Translations under genes and position numbers: made by a program
Notes under the pieces: generated by a model
What the model saw: the letters and a program-made list of their open reading frames with translations, nothing else
Databases searched by the model: none
What the model was told of the DNA's origin: nothing
Assembly (NCBI GenBank): GCA_011524845.1
Contig: WTJL01000203.1
Location: forward strand, 1-27,810
DNA from: Flavobacteriales bacterium
Lineage (GTDB): Bacteria; Bacteroidota; Bacteroidia; Flavobacteriales_D; Sanyastnellaceae
Direction: 5' to 3'
DNA length: 27,810 bases
Part shown: positions 7,988 through 15,448 of the stretch, piece after piece
Position numbering within the stretch: position 1 is the first letter of the stretch
Layout of the letters: every line of letters begins with the position of its first letter

Positions 7988-9676
7988 TTACTGAACCACC
8001 ACGCGGCGTGTGGTGCTCCAGCCGTCTTGGGTGGTGACGGTGACGTAGCGCACCCCTGTGCCCCATGCCGACACGTCCAACTGTCCTGCAAAGGACGACC
8101 CCGCCATCTCTCCGAGGGCCCGTCCCATGGCGTCAAACCACTGAACCCGGGCCACGTCAAATCCCTGAGGCACGGTCACGGTCAGTTGGCCTCTGGTGGG
8201 GTTGGGCGCCACTGTGAGCCCGGACAAGAAGCGCTCTTCCACTTCGGTGGCCGCGCAGGACGTGTACACGTCGCACGACACGTTGCCTGCTTCGTCGGTT
8301 TGCACGTAGCTGCCGTCCATGAATTCCTCTCCAGTGTCCGCAGGGTCCAAGAACGCCTTCAGACGCATGGACGTTGGAATGGGGTTGGCTCCGTCCCAGT
8401 GGTAGCTCATTTTCCCGTAGTAGTCGGGAGAGTTGGGGCTGCTGCAAAACGAGGCGCCGCCACTGAGCGTGCCCAAAATGCGGTGGTTCTCCTCAAAAAT
8501 GGGCGAGCCTGACGACCCCCCTTCCGTGACGCCGTGATTGGTTTCCGTGGCCACCCACGTGACGCGCCAGTGTGCCCCGATGGCGTAGGCGTTGCTGTTG
8601 ATCAAGGAATTGCTGTACGTCGAAATCTTCTTCCGATCGCCGGATGGATGGTGAATGCCCACCCCGCCATGGCCGTTGAAGCCCGAGGCGTCCCATCCTG
8701 CGTAAAAAGGCTCCCATGTGTCGAGGATGGGGTCCTCCACTTCCACCAACAAGAAATCGCTGCCGTTGATTTGGCCATTGGGCATGTCGTCGCTGTCGGT
8801 CAAATGGATGACGCCCGTCCGTGTGCGGGAGTTGATGGACTGTACGCCTCCGCAGTCAAAGTATTCGTAGTTGTACTGGACCTTGAAGAAAGGCCACTCG
8901 TCCTCTTCCACTTCGTTGGCGCAGTGAAAGGAACTCAACATGAGCTGACGGCAATCCCGTGCCGTGTTGTTCACCATGGAGCCGGAGCAGAGGAAAATGC
9001 CACCCCCTTGGGTGATGCGCAGCTTCACCACCGCGTCCTTTTCGCACTCCCAACTGTCTCCCTCTGGGCAATTCACATCCACTTGACATGGATCCGATCC
9101 GCCGCGCTCCAACGTGGCATCCCAAGGTGCTGGGAAACGTTGATGACGCGCGAAAAAGCCAACACCCATGACGCCAAGCGACGCAGGCTCGGTCACCCCT
9201 GCAGGGCACTCGTACACCATGACCAGCGCGTCGCCAGGCACTTCGTCGTTGGTCCAGCGGCGGTGGTCGTTGTTCTCTGCGGAGGTGACGGGGCCTTCCA
9301 CCCATGTTTGGGCGTAACGTCCCTCAGGCGTTTCGAACCGAAGCTCCGCACCGGCGGGCAGGTGAAAATCGTCGAAGTACACGCACGTGGCCTCAGCACC
9401 AGGCGCCTCCACTTGAAGCGTCCAGATGTCTTTGCCATTGGACAGGGAGCGGCTCGCCTCCTGAAAGAAGTCAAACGTCGTTGGAATCACCAGCCCCACC
9501 ATCTCGCGGCCTGTTTCTTCCGACTGCACTTCCATCTCGGCCACCGCCTTGTCCAATTCGGGCGTCTCCACGCGCCAAGCGTCTTGACCCCACGAGGTCA
9601 TCATCGTCCCGACGAGGCATGCGCAGGAGAGCACCACACGCGATTGCCAAATTCCCTGAATGTTCGCTTCAATCAT
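7988..9676 (-). CDS. T9SS-exported trypsin-like serine protease (lysyl endopeptidase-like)
   Basis: Secreted serine protease of 562 residues. Residues 1-31 are a Sec signal peptide (hydrophobic VVLSCACLVG, cleavage near SWGQ). A propeptide-like N-domain follows, then a chymotrypsin-fold domain from about 195. The likely triad is His251 (SSFHCANE), Asp307 (NGSDFLLVEVED) and Ser389 (GGSSGSPIF). The motif IHHPSGDRKKIS near 341-352 is typical of the lysyl endopeptidase/Achromobacter protease I group. Residues 480-562 are a T9SS type A sorting domain (VAPNPTRGQLTV, ending RRVVVQ), so the protein should cross the outer membrane by the type IX system. Cleavage specificity is inferred only. The start at 9676 lies 4 bases after a TAACTTCG box. 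Divergent from the S41 protease gene. Confidence 0.9.
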   Translation of the reverse strand: MIEANIQGIWQSRVVLSCACLVGTMMTSWGQDAWRVETPELDKAVAEMEVQSEETGREMVGLVIPTTFDFFQEASRSLSNGKDIWTLQVEAPGAEATCVYFDDFHLPAGAELRFETPEGRYAQTWVEGPVTSAENNDHRRWTNDEVPGDALVMVYECPAGVTEPASLGVMGVGFFARHQRFPAPWDATLERGGSDPCQVDVNCPEGDSWECEKDAVVKLRITQGGGIFLCSGSMVNNTARDCRQLMLSSFHCANEVEEDEWPFFKVQYNYEYFDCGGVQSINSRTRTGVIHLTDSDDMPNGQINGSDFLLVEVEDPILDTWEPFYAGWDASGFNGHGGVGIHHPSGDRKKISTYSNSLINSNAYAIGAHWRVTWVATETNHGVTEGGSSGSPIFEENHRILGTLSGGASFCSSPNSPDYYGKMSYHWDGANPIPTSMRLKAFLDPADTGEEFMDGSYVQTDEAGNVSCDVYTSCAATEVEERFLSGLTVAPNPTRGQLTVTVPQGFDVARVQWFDAMGRALGEMAGSSFAGQLDVSAWGTGVRYVTVTTQDGWSTTRRVVVQ

Positions 9677-9680
9677 GTCC

Positions 9681-9688
9681 CGAAGTTA
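9681..9688 (-). promoter_or_regulatory. -7 box (TAACTTCG) of the T9SS protease gene
   Basis: TAACTTCG on the minus strand, then GGAC, then the ATG at 9676: a 4-base gap that predicts a leaderless message. Confidence 0.55.
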
Positions 9689-9712
9689 CCGCCATCTCCC
9701 CTCTGCATCCCT

Positions 9713-9720
9713 TAAATTCA
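9713..9720 (+). promoter_or_regulatory. possible -7 box (TAAATTCA) of the S41 protease gene
   Basis: TAAATTCA ends 7 bases before the ATG at 9728. It keeps the TAnnTT core but not the final G, so it is a weaker candidate than its neighbours. Confidence 0.4.
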
Positions 9721-9727
9721 CACATCC

Positions 9728-11347
9728 ATGACGATTCCACGCCTCTCCCTTTCTCTCCTCACTGCTGGACTGCTGATTTTGAATCCGTTGCAGTCCCTTG
9801 CCCAAGACGACATGACCCCGCAAGAGGCTGCTCAGAAATTTGGGACCCTCATGCGCTACGTCGGGCAATTGTACGTGGACAGCGTGAGTGTGGAGGATTT
9901 GACGGAATTGGCCATTGTGAAGATGTTGGAGGATTTGGACCCCCACTCGGTGTACTTCTCTGCCGACGAACTCAAAGAAGCCGACGAACCACTGAACGGG
10001 AATTTTGAGGGCATTGGGGTGCAGTTCAACATCTTCAAGGACACCATCATGGTCGTGTCGCCCATCAGCGGCGGCCCCTCCGAGCGCTTGGGCATTCGTG
10101 CAGGCGACCGCATTGTGGAAGTGGACGGGGAAAACGCGGCGGGCATTGGCATCACCAACAGGGACGTCATGAAGCTGCTCAAAGGCCCCAAGGGAACAGT
10201 GGTTCAAGTGGGCATCAAGCGCGAAGGCGAACCTGGTCTGTTGTCCTTCGACATTGTTCGGGACAAAATCCCCATCTACAGCATCGATGCCGCGCACATG
10301 GTCGACAAAAAGATCGGCTACATCAAGGTGAGTCGGTTTGCCAAGACCACCATGGACGAATTCCAATCGGCCATCCAGACCCTTCAAGGCCAAGGCATGA
10401 AGGACCTGATTCTTGACCTGCAAGGAAATGGTGGCGGCATGCTCCGGACGGCCATCGCCATGTCGGACGAATTCCTGTCCGGAGACAAACTCATCGTGTA
10501 CACCGAAGGTCGCTCGTTTGAACGAGAAGACACTTTTGCTCAGTACAAGGGACTCTTTGAAAAGGGCCGCTTGGTGGTGCTCATTGACGAAGCCTCTGCC
10601 AGCGCCAGCGAAATCGTCTCAGGCGCCGTGCAAGATTGGGACCGCGGATTGGTCGTGGGCCGTCGGAGCTTCGGCAAGGGGTTGGTGCAGCGCCCCATGC
10701 GCTTGCCCGACGGAAGCGCCGTTCGACTCACGGTCCAGAAATACTACACCCCCTCCGGTCGTTGCATCCAAAAGCCCTACGACGACGGCGTGGAGGCTTA
10801 CCGCAAGGAGAAATTCGAACGCTACGAACGCGGTGAATTCATGACCTTGGACAGCCTGGAGTTGCCCGACAGCCTCCTCTTCCAAACCCGTCTTCTCGAA
10901 CGGGACGTGTACGGCGGCGGTGGCATCTTGCCCGACGTGTTTGTCCCGCTCGACACCACCTACAGCTCAGACACCTTCTCCAAAATTTTGCGGAAGGGCT
11001 TGTGCAGCCGCTACGCGTTGTCTCAGGTGGACGCCAACCGTTCAGCTTGGGAATCCCGCCATGCCTCAGAGGACGATTTTGTGGCCAACATGTCCTTCAC
11101 TGAAGCGGAGATGGCCGCCTTCAAAGCCCACGTCCTCGAAGAAGGTGTGGAGATCGACGACGACGAATGGACCCAATCCCTCCCTGCCATTGAACTGAGG
11201 CTCAAGGCTTTCTACGCGCGAAACATCTATGAAAGCAAGTCCTTTTACCGCGTCATCGGTGGACTGAACGAGGCCCTCCAAGAAGCCATCCGCGTTTTGA
11301 ACGACGGAACGTTCAATGCTGCGAACCTGGCGCACAAGACGTTTTAA
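9728..11347 (+). CDS. C-terminal processing protease, S41 family
   Basis: Periplasmic carboxy-terminal processing peptidase (CtpA/Prc type) of 539 residues. Residues 1-25 are a signal peptide (cleavage near SLAQ). An N-terminal helical region with LEDLDPHSVYF is followed by a PDZ domain at about 88-165 (GIRAGDRIVEVDGE). The S41 core has a Ser/Lys dyad: Ser292 in EASASASEI and Lys317 in SFGKG, with Gln321 four residues on; this 25-residue spacing matches the CtpB-type active site. The last 190 residues are a C-terminal extension common in Bacteroidota homologues. Such enzymes trim or degrade periplasmic and lipoprotein substrates. The DUF1573 lipoprotein gene follows 42 bases downstream but has its own promoter box. 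Confidence 0.94.
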   Translation: MTIPRLSLSLLTAGLLILNPLQSLAQDDMTPQEAAQKFGTLMRYVGQLYVDSVSVEDLTELAIVKMLEDLDPHSVYFSADELKEADEPLNGNFEGIGVQFNIFKDTIMVVSPISGGPSERLGIRAGDRIVEVDGENAAGIGITNRDVMKLLKGPKGTVVQVGIKREGEPGLLSFDIVRDKIPIYSIDAAHMVDKKIGYIKVSRFAKTTMDEFQSAIQTLQGQGMKDLILDLQGNGGGMLRTAIAMSDEFLSGDKLIVYTEGRSFEREDTFAQYKGLFEKGRLVVLIDEASASASEIVSGAVQDWDRGLVVGRRSFGKGLVQRPMRLPDGSAVRLTVQKYYTPSGRCIQKPYDDGVEAYRKEKFERYERGEFMTLDSLELPDSLLFQTRLLERDVYGGGGILPDVFVPLDTTYSSDTFSKILRKGLCSRYALSQVDANRSAWESRHASEDDFVANMSFTEAEMAAFKAHVLEEGVEIDDDEWTQSLPAIELRLKAFYARNIYESKSFYRVIGGLNEALQEAIRVLNDGTFNAANLAHKTF

Positions 11348-11356
11348 AGGACGTCC

Positions 11357-11364
11357 TACTTTTG
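11357..11364 (+). promoter_or_regulatory. -7 box (TACTTTTG) of the DUF1573 gene
   Basis: Exact TAnnTTTG match, 25 bases upstream of the ATG at 11390 and just after the stop of the S41 protease gene. It predicts separate transcription of the lipoprotein gene with a leader of about 20 bases. Confidence 0.65.
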
Positions 11365-11389
11365 CAAGAAACATCTCTAATTACAACCC

Positions 11390-11899
11390 ATGCGTTTTTC
11401 CATCACCACATTGACATTGGCCACGTTGTTGGCCGGTTTCACGGCGTGCAACGACGGAGGATCTGACGTGACCGCCAAGGCCATCGAGTCTTCGGAAACC
11501 ACAGAAACCCCCGTGAACGCCAAGCCTGAAAAGTACGACCCCGCAAAGGCCCAAGCCGACGAGCCAGCAGGCCCAACGACCACCATGGTCTTCGACACGT
11601 ACGAGCACGATTTTGGAACCATGGATGAGGGCGACGCCGTCACCCACATCTTCAAGTTCACGAACACGGGCAGCGAGCCCCTCATCCTCGACAAGTGCAA
11701 AGGCTCTTGCGGATGCACCGTGCCTCAGTGCCCGAAGGAGCCCATCGCTCCTGGCGCCAGCGGAGAAATTGAAGTCAAGTTCAACTCCAAGGGCAAGAAG
11801 AACAACCAGACCAAGACGGTCACCATCAACGCCAACACCGATCCAGGACAAACCATCCTCAAGATCAAGGCGTTCGTGAACCCCGCCGAAGCGAAGTAA
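11390..11899 (+). CDS. DUF1573 lipoprotein
   Basis: Probable lipoprotein of 169 residues. The signal peptide ends in a lipobox-like GFTAC with Cys20 as the acylated residue. A low-complexity linker rich in Glu, Thr, Ala and Pro spans about 24-62. The DUF1573 domain follows (FDTYEHDFGTMDEGDAVTH, then LILDKCKGSCGCTVPQCPK, then an Ig-like strand pattern). DUF1573 proteins are abundant in Bacteroidota envelopes; their function is not established. The gene ends 22 bases before a strong hairpin terminator. Confidence 0.93.
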   Translation: MRFSITTLTLATLLAGFTACNDGGSDVTAKAIESSETTETPVNAKPEKYDPAKAQADEPAGPTTTMVFDTYEHDFGTMDEGDAVTHIFKFTNTGSEPLILDKCKGSCGCTVPQCPKEPIAPGASGEIEVKFNSKGKKNNQTKTVTINANTDPGQTILKIKAFVNPAEAK

Positions 11900-11920
11900 G
11901 CGAGGTTTCCCCCGAATTGA

Positions 11921-11948
11921 AAAAGGCACCCTGCGGGGTGCCTTTTTT
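11921..11948. terminator. strong intrinsic terminator, probably bidirectional
   Basis: An 11-bp perfect stem (AAAAGGCACCC with GGGTGCCTTTT) closes a 4-base TGCG loop and is followed by more T residues. The A-tract on the other side gives a T-run on the minus strand too, so it can end both the DUF1573 message and the pterin dehydratase message arriving from the right. Confidence 0.9.
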
Positions 11949-11991
11949 GTGTCCTAGAATTCAATTGGTCTGACTCAAGCAGTTCCTTTTC

Positions 11992-12225
11992 TCATTGCAA
12001 CAGCGCGTCGATGTCGCGCGCCAGTTCGTGATCCTTCCTGGTCACCACCCCTCCTGCATCGTGGGTGTGCAACTCAATCCGAACGTAGCTGAAGGTGTTG
12101 ACCATCGTTGGATGGTGGGCATGTGACTCAGAGAGAAAGGCCACACGCGTCATGAAGGTGAAAGCCTCCTGAAAGTCTTTGAATCGGAATTCCCGAATCA
12201 AACGGTTGTCGCGTTCTGTCCACAT
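11992..12225 (-). CDS. pterin-4a-carbinolamine dehydratase-like protein
   Basis: Small protein of 77 residues of the 4a-hydroxytetrahydrobiopterin dehydratase family, which dehydrates the carbinolamine formed by pterin-dependent hydroxylases. The signature is present: His35, His37-His38-Pro39 (SHAHHPT), then the aromatic strand SYVRIELHTHD, and T-x-x-D (TRKD) near 62-65. It is about 15 residues shorter at the N-terminus than typical members. The ATG at 12225 (MWTERDN) is chosen because the in-frame ATG at 12246 lies inside the predicted promoter box. No aromatic amino acid hydroxylase gene is in the window, so the partner is unknown; in many bacteria this family has other roles. Confidence 0.87.
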   Translation of the reverse strand: MWTERDNRLIREFRFKDFQEAFTFMTRVAFLSESHAHHPTMVNTFSYVRIELHTHDAGGVVTRKDHELARDIDALLQ

Positions 12226-12242
12226 GGCATGTGTATTTGAGG

Positions 12243-12250
12243 GCAATGTA
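12243..12250 (-). promoter_or_regulatory. possible -7 box (TACATTGC) of the pterin dehydratase gene
   Basis: TACATTGC on the minus strand, 17 bases before the ATG at 12225 and directly after the terminator of the upstream gene. It keeps the TAnnTT core only. Confidence 0.4.
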
Positions 12251-12280
12251 AAGGAAAAGGCGCGGGATGTCCGCGCCTTT
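12251..12280 (-). terminator. intrinsic terminator of the SirB1-like gene
   Basis: On the minus strand AAAGGCGCGG pairs with CCGCGCCTTT over a 5-base loop, followed by TTCCTTT. It lies 26 bases after the stop of the SirB1-like gene and is well placed to end its message before the pterin dehydratase promoter. Confidence 0.8.
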
Positions 12281-12306
12281 CACGTTTTCTAGAGGAAGCT
12301 CTGGGC

Positions 12307-13260
12307 TCAGAGTGTGCCCCCTTCAGCCGAGTCACCACCCTCTGCGGACGGACCTGGTGAAGGTGTTTCTGTTGCACCCGTTTCGACAAACATCAGCAAC
12401 TCGCGCATCTTCTCTGCCTGCCGGATGTGACCGCTGCGCTCGTACCCGTAGGCCACGTTGCCAATCAAGCGACGGATGATGTCCACGCTCCCACAGGGGC
12501 CGCAGTTCTTCTCGTCCACAGGCAATTCCAAATGGCTCAAAAATTCACTGACCTCCGCCTTGTTGATGACGGTGCCCTGGCTGAATGGATTGATGTAGAA
12601 CAGCACACCACCGGGGGTTTGGTTGTCCGGCTGGTGGGATTCGTGATGGATGTGGTACTCGTCGCAGTAGCACAGGATGAAGTGGTTGGGCAGATTCACC
12701 CCGTGAATGGGCAGGTTCAAATCCTGCGCCAAGCTCAAGTACAAAATCCCCAACCCAAGCGGATTCCCCTTGCATTCTGCCATCACCTCTCCAAGCAACG
12801 CCTGCTTTGGGTCGGGTTGACCGCTCTTGGCGTTGGTGAAGCCTTCAATGTCGTAGAGCACGTGGTTCAAGATGCGCACCTGCTCCAGAGCCGTCAATTC
12901 TTCGTTGAGTTCAAGCCACACGTTTCGCTTGAGCTTCTCGTAGCTCGCACGAAGCGCGTCCATGTCGAGCAATGGATCGGCAGCTTTGTGCACCCACAAC
13001 GCCCCTTCCAGGGCGCTTTCCGCCCCGGAGTCGAACCAATCTCTCAGTCCATTGTGCACGTAAGCTCCGTGAAGCCCGTCGACGAGCTCGTCCATTCGGC
13101 GCTCGTGTTCCTCGCATTGCGCGTGGGTTTCACGTGACTCAAGTAGTGCGGGGAGCACAGAGGTTCCTTTGGCCAACAGTTGTTCCCGAACATGGAGGTA
13201 CACTCCTTCGTCGGGATCGTCCAACAGTTGGATGAGGGCGTGGATTTCGTTGGGTTGCAT
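12307..13260 (-). CDS. SirB1-like transglutaminase-fold protein
   Basis: Cytoplasmic protein of 317 residues. The central region matches the SirB1/Transglut_core2 family: LEQVRILNHVLYDIEGFTNA, then CKGNPLGLGILYLSLAQDLN and GVNLPNHFILCY. In this family the catalytic cysteine of true transglutaminases is commonly absent, and here the expected position (GNPLGLG) has none, so it is probably not an active transglutaminase. The C-terminal part has a TPR-like helix pair (DIIRRLIGNVAYGYERSGHI) and a Ser/Pro/Gly-rich tail. The role is unknown. A perfect TAGTTTTG box lies 33 bases before the ATG, and a hairpin terminator follows the stop. Confidence 0.85.
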   Translation of the reverse strand: MQPNEIHALIQLLDDPDEGVYLHVREQLLAKGTSVLPALLESRETHAQCEEHERRMDELVDGLHGAYVHNGLRDWFDSGAESALEGALWVHKAADPLLDMDALRASYEKLKRNVWLELNEELTALEQVRILNHVLYDIEGFTNAKSGQPDPKQALLGEVMAECKGNPLGLGILYLSLAQDLNLPIHGVNLPNHFILCYCDEYHIHHESHQPDNQTPGGVLFYINPFSQGTVINKAEVSEFLSHLELPVDEKNCGPCGSVDIIRRLIGNVAYGYERSGHIRQAEKMRELLMFVETGATETPSPGPSAEGGDSAEGGTL

Positions 13261-13293
13261 GACGCTTGCAGATTGTTAGGGTGCAGTCGTTTT

Positions 13294-13301
13294 CAAAACT
13301 A
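13294..13301 (-). promoter_or_regulatory. -7 box (TAGTTTTG) of the SirB1-like gene
   Basis: Exact TAnnTTTG match on the minus strand with a 33-base gap to the ATG at 13260. It shares the context GTAGTTTTG with the TPR gene promoter at 4249-4256. Confidence 0.6.
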
Positions 13302-13392
13302 CCTGCGGGCTTCATGCCTTCTCAGCCACCCCTCATGCAGTTTTCACACCCATTGTGTTAATGGACCTGCAACACCTTGGGGCCACGGGTTT

Positions 13393-13400
13393 TATCTTAG
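13393..13400 (+). promoter_or_regulatory. possible -7 box (TATCTTAG) of the rhomboid gene
   Basis: TATCTTAG, then 5 bases, then the ATG at 13406. It supports that ATG over an in-frame upstream ATG at 13361, which would precede the box. Confidence 0.45.
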
Positions 13401-13405
13401 AGTCG

Positions 13406-14206
13406 ATGGCTGTTTCTTCTCCCCGCGCTGCCGCGCCTGCCGTGACCGACCGCATGAGGTTGGGCTATGCCCTGTGGTTCACCATGGTGTTTTTGGTCGC
13501 CATTTGGGGAGTGTACATCCTCAATGAAGTGCTGGAATTGGGGTGGCGCAAACACGGTGTTCACCCGAGGCGGATGGAAGGCCTTCGCGGCATTCTGACC
13601 TACCCTTTCCTCCATGGCGACTGGGGACACTTGTGGAACAACACCATGAGCTTCTTCACCCTGAACGGGTTCCTCTTCTACTTCTACCGCTCCATTGCCC
13701 TTCGGGTGTGGCTTTGGCTGTTCTTTGTCAGCGGCTTCATGCTGTGGGGATTGGCGGTGGACGGCAACCACATCGGGGCAAGTGGCATCATCTATGGCCT
13801 CGCCGCGTTCCTGTTCACCAGCGGGGTCATTCGAAACAACCGGCTGTTGTTGAGGGTCAGCTTGGCCGTGGCCTTTCTGTACGGTGGCATCGTATGGTGG
13901 ATGCTCCCCATCGACGACCATGTCAGCTGGGAAGGGCACCTCAGCGGCGCCATTGTGGGGACCTTGTTGGCCATCGCTTACCGCAGGCAAGGCCCCAAAG
14001 ACCCGACGTACCGGTTTGAACGCGAAGACCCCAACGCCCCCCTCCCTGAGTGGTGGATGGCGGCCCATCCTGACCATCCTGACACGCTCGCACAACGTGC
14101 GCTCGAAAAGGACAATGACGGAGACGAAAACGGAAAAGACGACGGCCTTCTGGGACGCTCCACAGGAACGACGCCTCCGACCTTCAGTGCCCCCACTGCA
14201 ACGTGA
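13406..14206 (+). CDS. rhomboid family intramembrane serine protease
   Basis: Inner-membrane protease of 266 residues. The rhomboid signatures are all present: YPFLHGDWGHLWNN at 66-79 in the second membrane helix region, the nucleophile Ser126 in GASG (124-127), and the partner His178 in WEGHLSG. About six membrane helices cover residues 20-190. A charged soluble tail of about 75 residues follows, rich in Asp, Pro and Glu, with a short repeat HPDHPD. Rhomboids cut single-span membrane proteins within the bilayer; the substrate is unknown, and no obvious one is adjacent. It converges on dnaN with 26 bases between stops. Confidence 0.93.
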   Translation: MAVSSPRAAAPAVTDRMRLGYALWFTMVFLVAIWGVYILNEVLELGWRKHGVHPRRMEGLRGILTYPFLHGDWGHLWNNTMSFFTLNGFLFYFYRSIALRVWLWLFFVSGFMLWGLAVDGNHIGASGIIYGLAAFLFTSGVIRNNRLLLRVSLAVAFLYGGIVWWMLPIDDHVSWEGHLSGAIVGTLLAIAYRRQGPKDPTYRFEREDPNAPLPEWWMAAHPDHPDTLAQRALEKDNDGDENGKDDGLLGRSTGTTPPTFSAPTAT

Positions 14207-14212
14207 GCACAC

Positions 14213-14229
14213 CTTGACTCCAAGTCAGG
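14213..14229. terminator. possible hairpin between rhomboid gene and dnaN
   Basis: CTTGACT and AGTCAGG pair over a CCA loop (7 bp, one G-T pair) in the 26-base space between the convergent stops. There is no T-run on either strand, so termination activity is doubtful. Confidence 0.3.
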
Positions 14230-14232
14230 CGA

Positions 14233-15351
14233 TCAGTTGTTGAGCATCACCGGCATGACGAGCATCAGCACGTCTTCTCCCGGCTCCTCGGGCTCGCTGG
14301 GGCGAATGATGCCCGCACGGTTGGGTGCGCTCAATTCGAGGTTGACCTCTTCTGCAGAAAGGTTGTTGAGCATGTCCACGAGGAACTTGCTGTTGAACCC
14401 AATTTCCATGTCCTCGCCGTGGTAGCTGCATGCGAGGTGCTCGGTCGCCTCGTTGGCAAAGTCCAAATCCTCCGCGCTGACCGTGAGCTCACTGCCCGCG
14501 ATGCGCAAGCGCACCTGGTGCGTGGTCTTGTTGGCGAAGATGGCCGCACGTCGAATGGCCTGCAAGAACAAGGTTCGGTTGATGGTCATCCGGTTGGGGT
14601 TGTCCTTGGGGATGACCGCCTCGTAGTTGGGGTACTTGCCCTCGATCAAACGGCACATGATGGTGACGTCTTCAAACGTGAAGCATGCATTGGACTCCGT
14701 GAAAGAGATGTTCACAGCCTCAGCCGAGCTCGCAGCGTTCTTCAACAACGTGAGCGGTTTCTTCGGGACAATGAACGACGCGGTCTCAGGAGCCGATGCG
14801 TCGGTGCGTGCGTAGCGCACCAAACGGTGAGCGTCCGTCGCAACGAAGCGAACGTTGTCGGCATACAGTTCGAAGAAAATGCCGCTCATCACCGGGCGCA
14901 AATCGTCGCTGCCCGCGGCAAAGAGCGTGCGGTTGATGGCCGACACCAACGTGCTGGAGGCCATGTCGACACCCGACGCGCCTTCCAATGCGGGCGCCTG
15001 AGGAAACTCATCAGCATTGGCGCCAGTCAACTTGTACTTGCCGGCGTCGCTTGTCAACTCCACTGCATGTGTGGCGGCATCCACCTTGATGGTCAAGGGG
15101 ATGTCTGGGAACGCCTTCAGGATGTCCAGCAACATGCGGGCGGGGACGGCAATTGCCCCCGTGTCGTCGGTGCGCACCTCCATCTTCGACGACATGGTCG
15201 TCTCCAAATCCGACGCCGTCATGATCAATTCTCCGGGAGCGAGCTCAAACAGGAAGTGGTCCAAGATGGGCAACGTGTTGCTGTTGCTCAGGACGCCGCT
15301 CAACGTTTGCAGTTGACGGAGAAGCTGGTTGCTCGAGACGATGAATTGCAT
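14233..15351 (-). CDS. dnaN: DNA polymerase III beta subunit (sliding clamp)
   Basis: Ring-shaped processivity clamp of the replicase. The protein has 372 residues, the normal length, with the three repeated clamp domains. Recognisable stretches are MQFIVSSNQLLRQLQTLSGV at the start, LPILDHFLFEL, the central FVATDAHRLVRY and SIADSKFLVD-like GFNSKFLVDML near the end, closing with LVMPVMLNN. The usual terminal MPMRL is replaced by MPVMLNN, as in Bacteroidota clamps. dnaA and recF are not adjacent. The upstream 97 bases hold a perfect DnaA box (15422-15430). A degenerate TAAATCCG at 15359-15366, 7 bases before the ATG, could be a promoter box. Confidence 0.96.
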   Translation of the reverse strand: MQFIVSSNQLLRQLQTLSGVLSNSNTLPILDHFLFELAPGELIMTASDLETTMSSKMEVRTDDTGAIAVPARMLLDILKAFPDIPLTIKVDAATHAVELTSDAGKYKLTGANADEFPQAPALEGASGVDMASSTLVSAINRTLFAAGSDDLRPVMSGIFFELYADNVRFVATDAHRLVRYARTDASAPETASFIVPKKPLTLLKNAASSAEAVNISFTESNACFTFEDVTIMCRLIEGKYPNYEAVIPKDNPNRMTINRTLFLQAIRRAAIFANKTTHQVRLRIAGSELTVSAEDLDFANEATEHLACSYHGEDMEIGFNSKFLVDMLNNLSAEEVNLELSAPNRAGIIRPSEPEEPGEDVLMLVMPVMLNN

Positions 15352-15421
15352 GGCTGTTCGGATTTAAGGACTACGAAGATGCCATGGATTGTCCCGGAAA
15401 CAGGCCCTTGGAGGGCTTGAT

Positions 15422-15430
15422 TTATCCACA
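15422..15430 (+). promoter_or_regulatory. perfect DnaA box upstream of dnaN
   Basis: TTATCCACA, the high-affinity DnaA site, 71 bases before the dnaN start and 19 bases past the stop of the glycosyltransferase gene. A single box suggests DnaA control of dnaN rather than an origin; no AT-rich unwinding region or box cluster is seen nearby. Confidence 0.55.
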
Positions 15431-15448
15431 CTTCATCCCCAAATCCGC

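Noticed and set aside
15404..15416. GCCCT-TGG-AGGGC hairpin after the glycosyltransferase gene
   Set aside because: Only 5 bp with a 3-base loop and a short TTT downstream; too weak to call a terminator.
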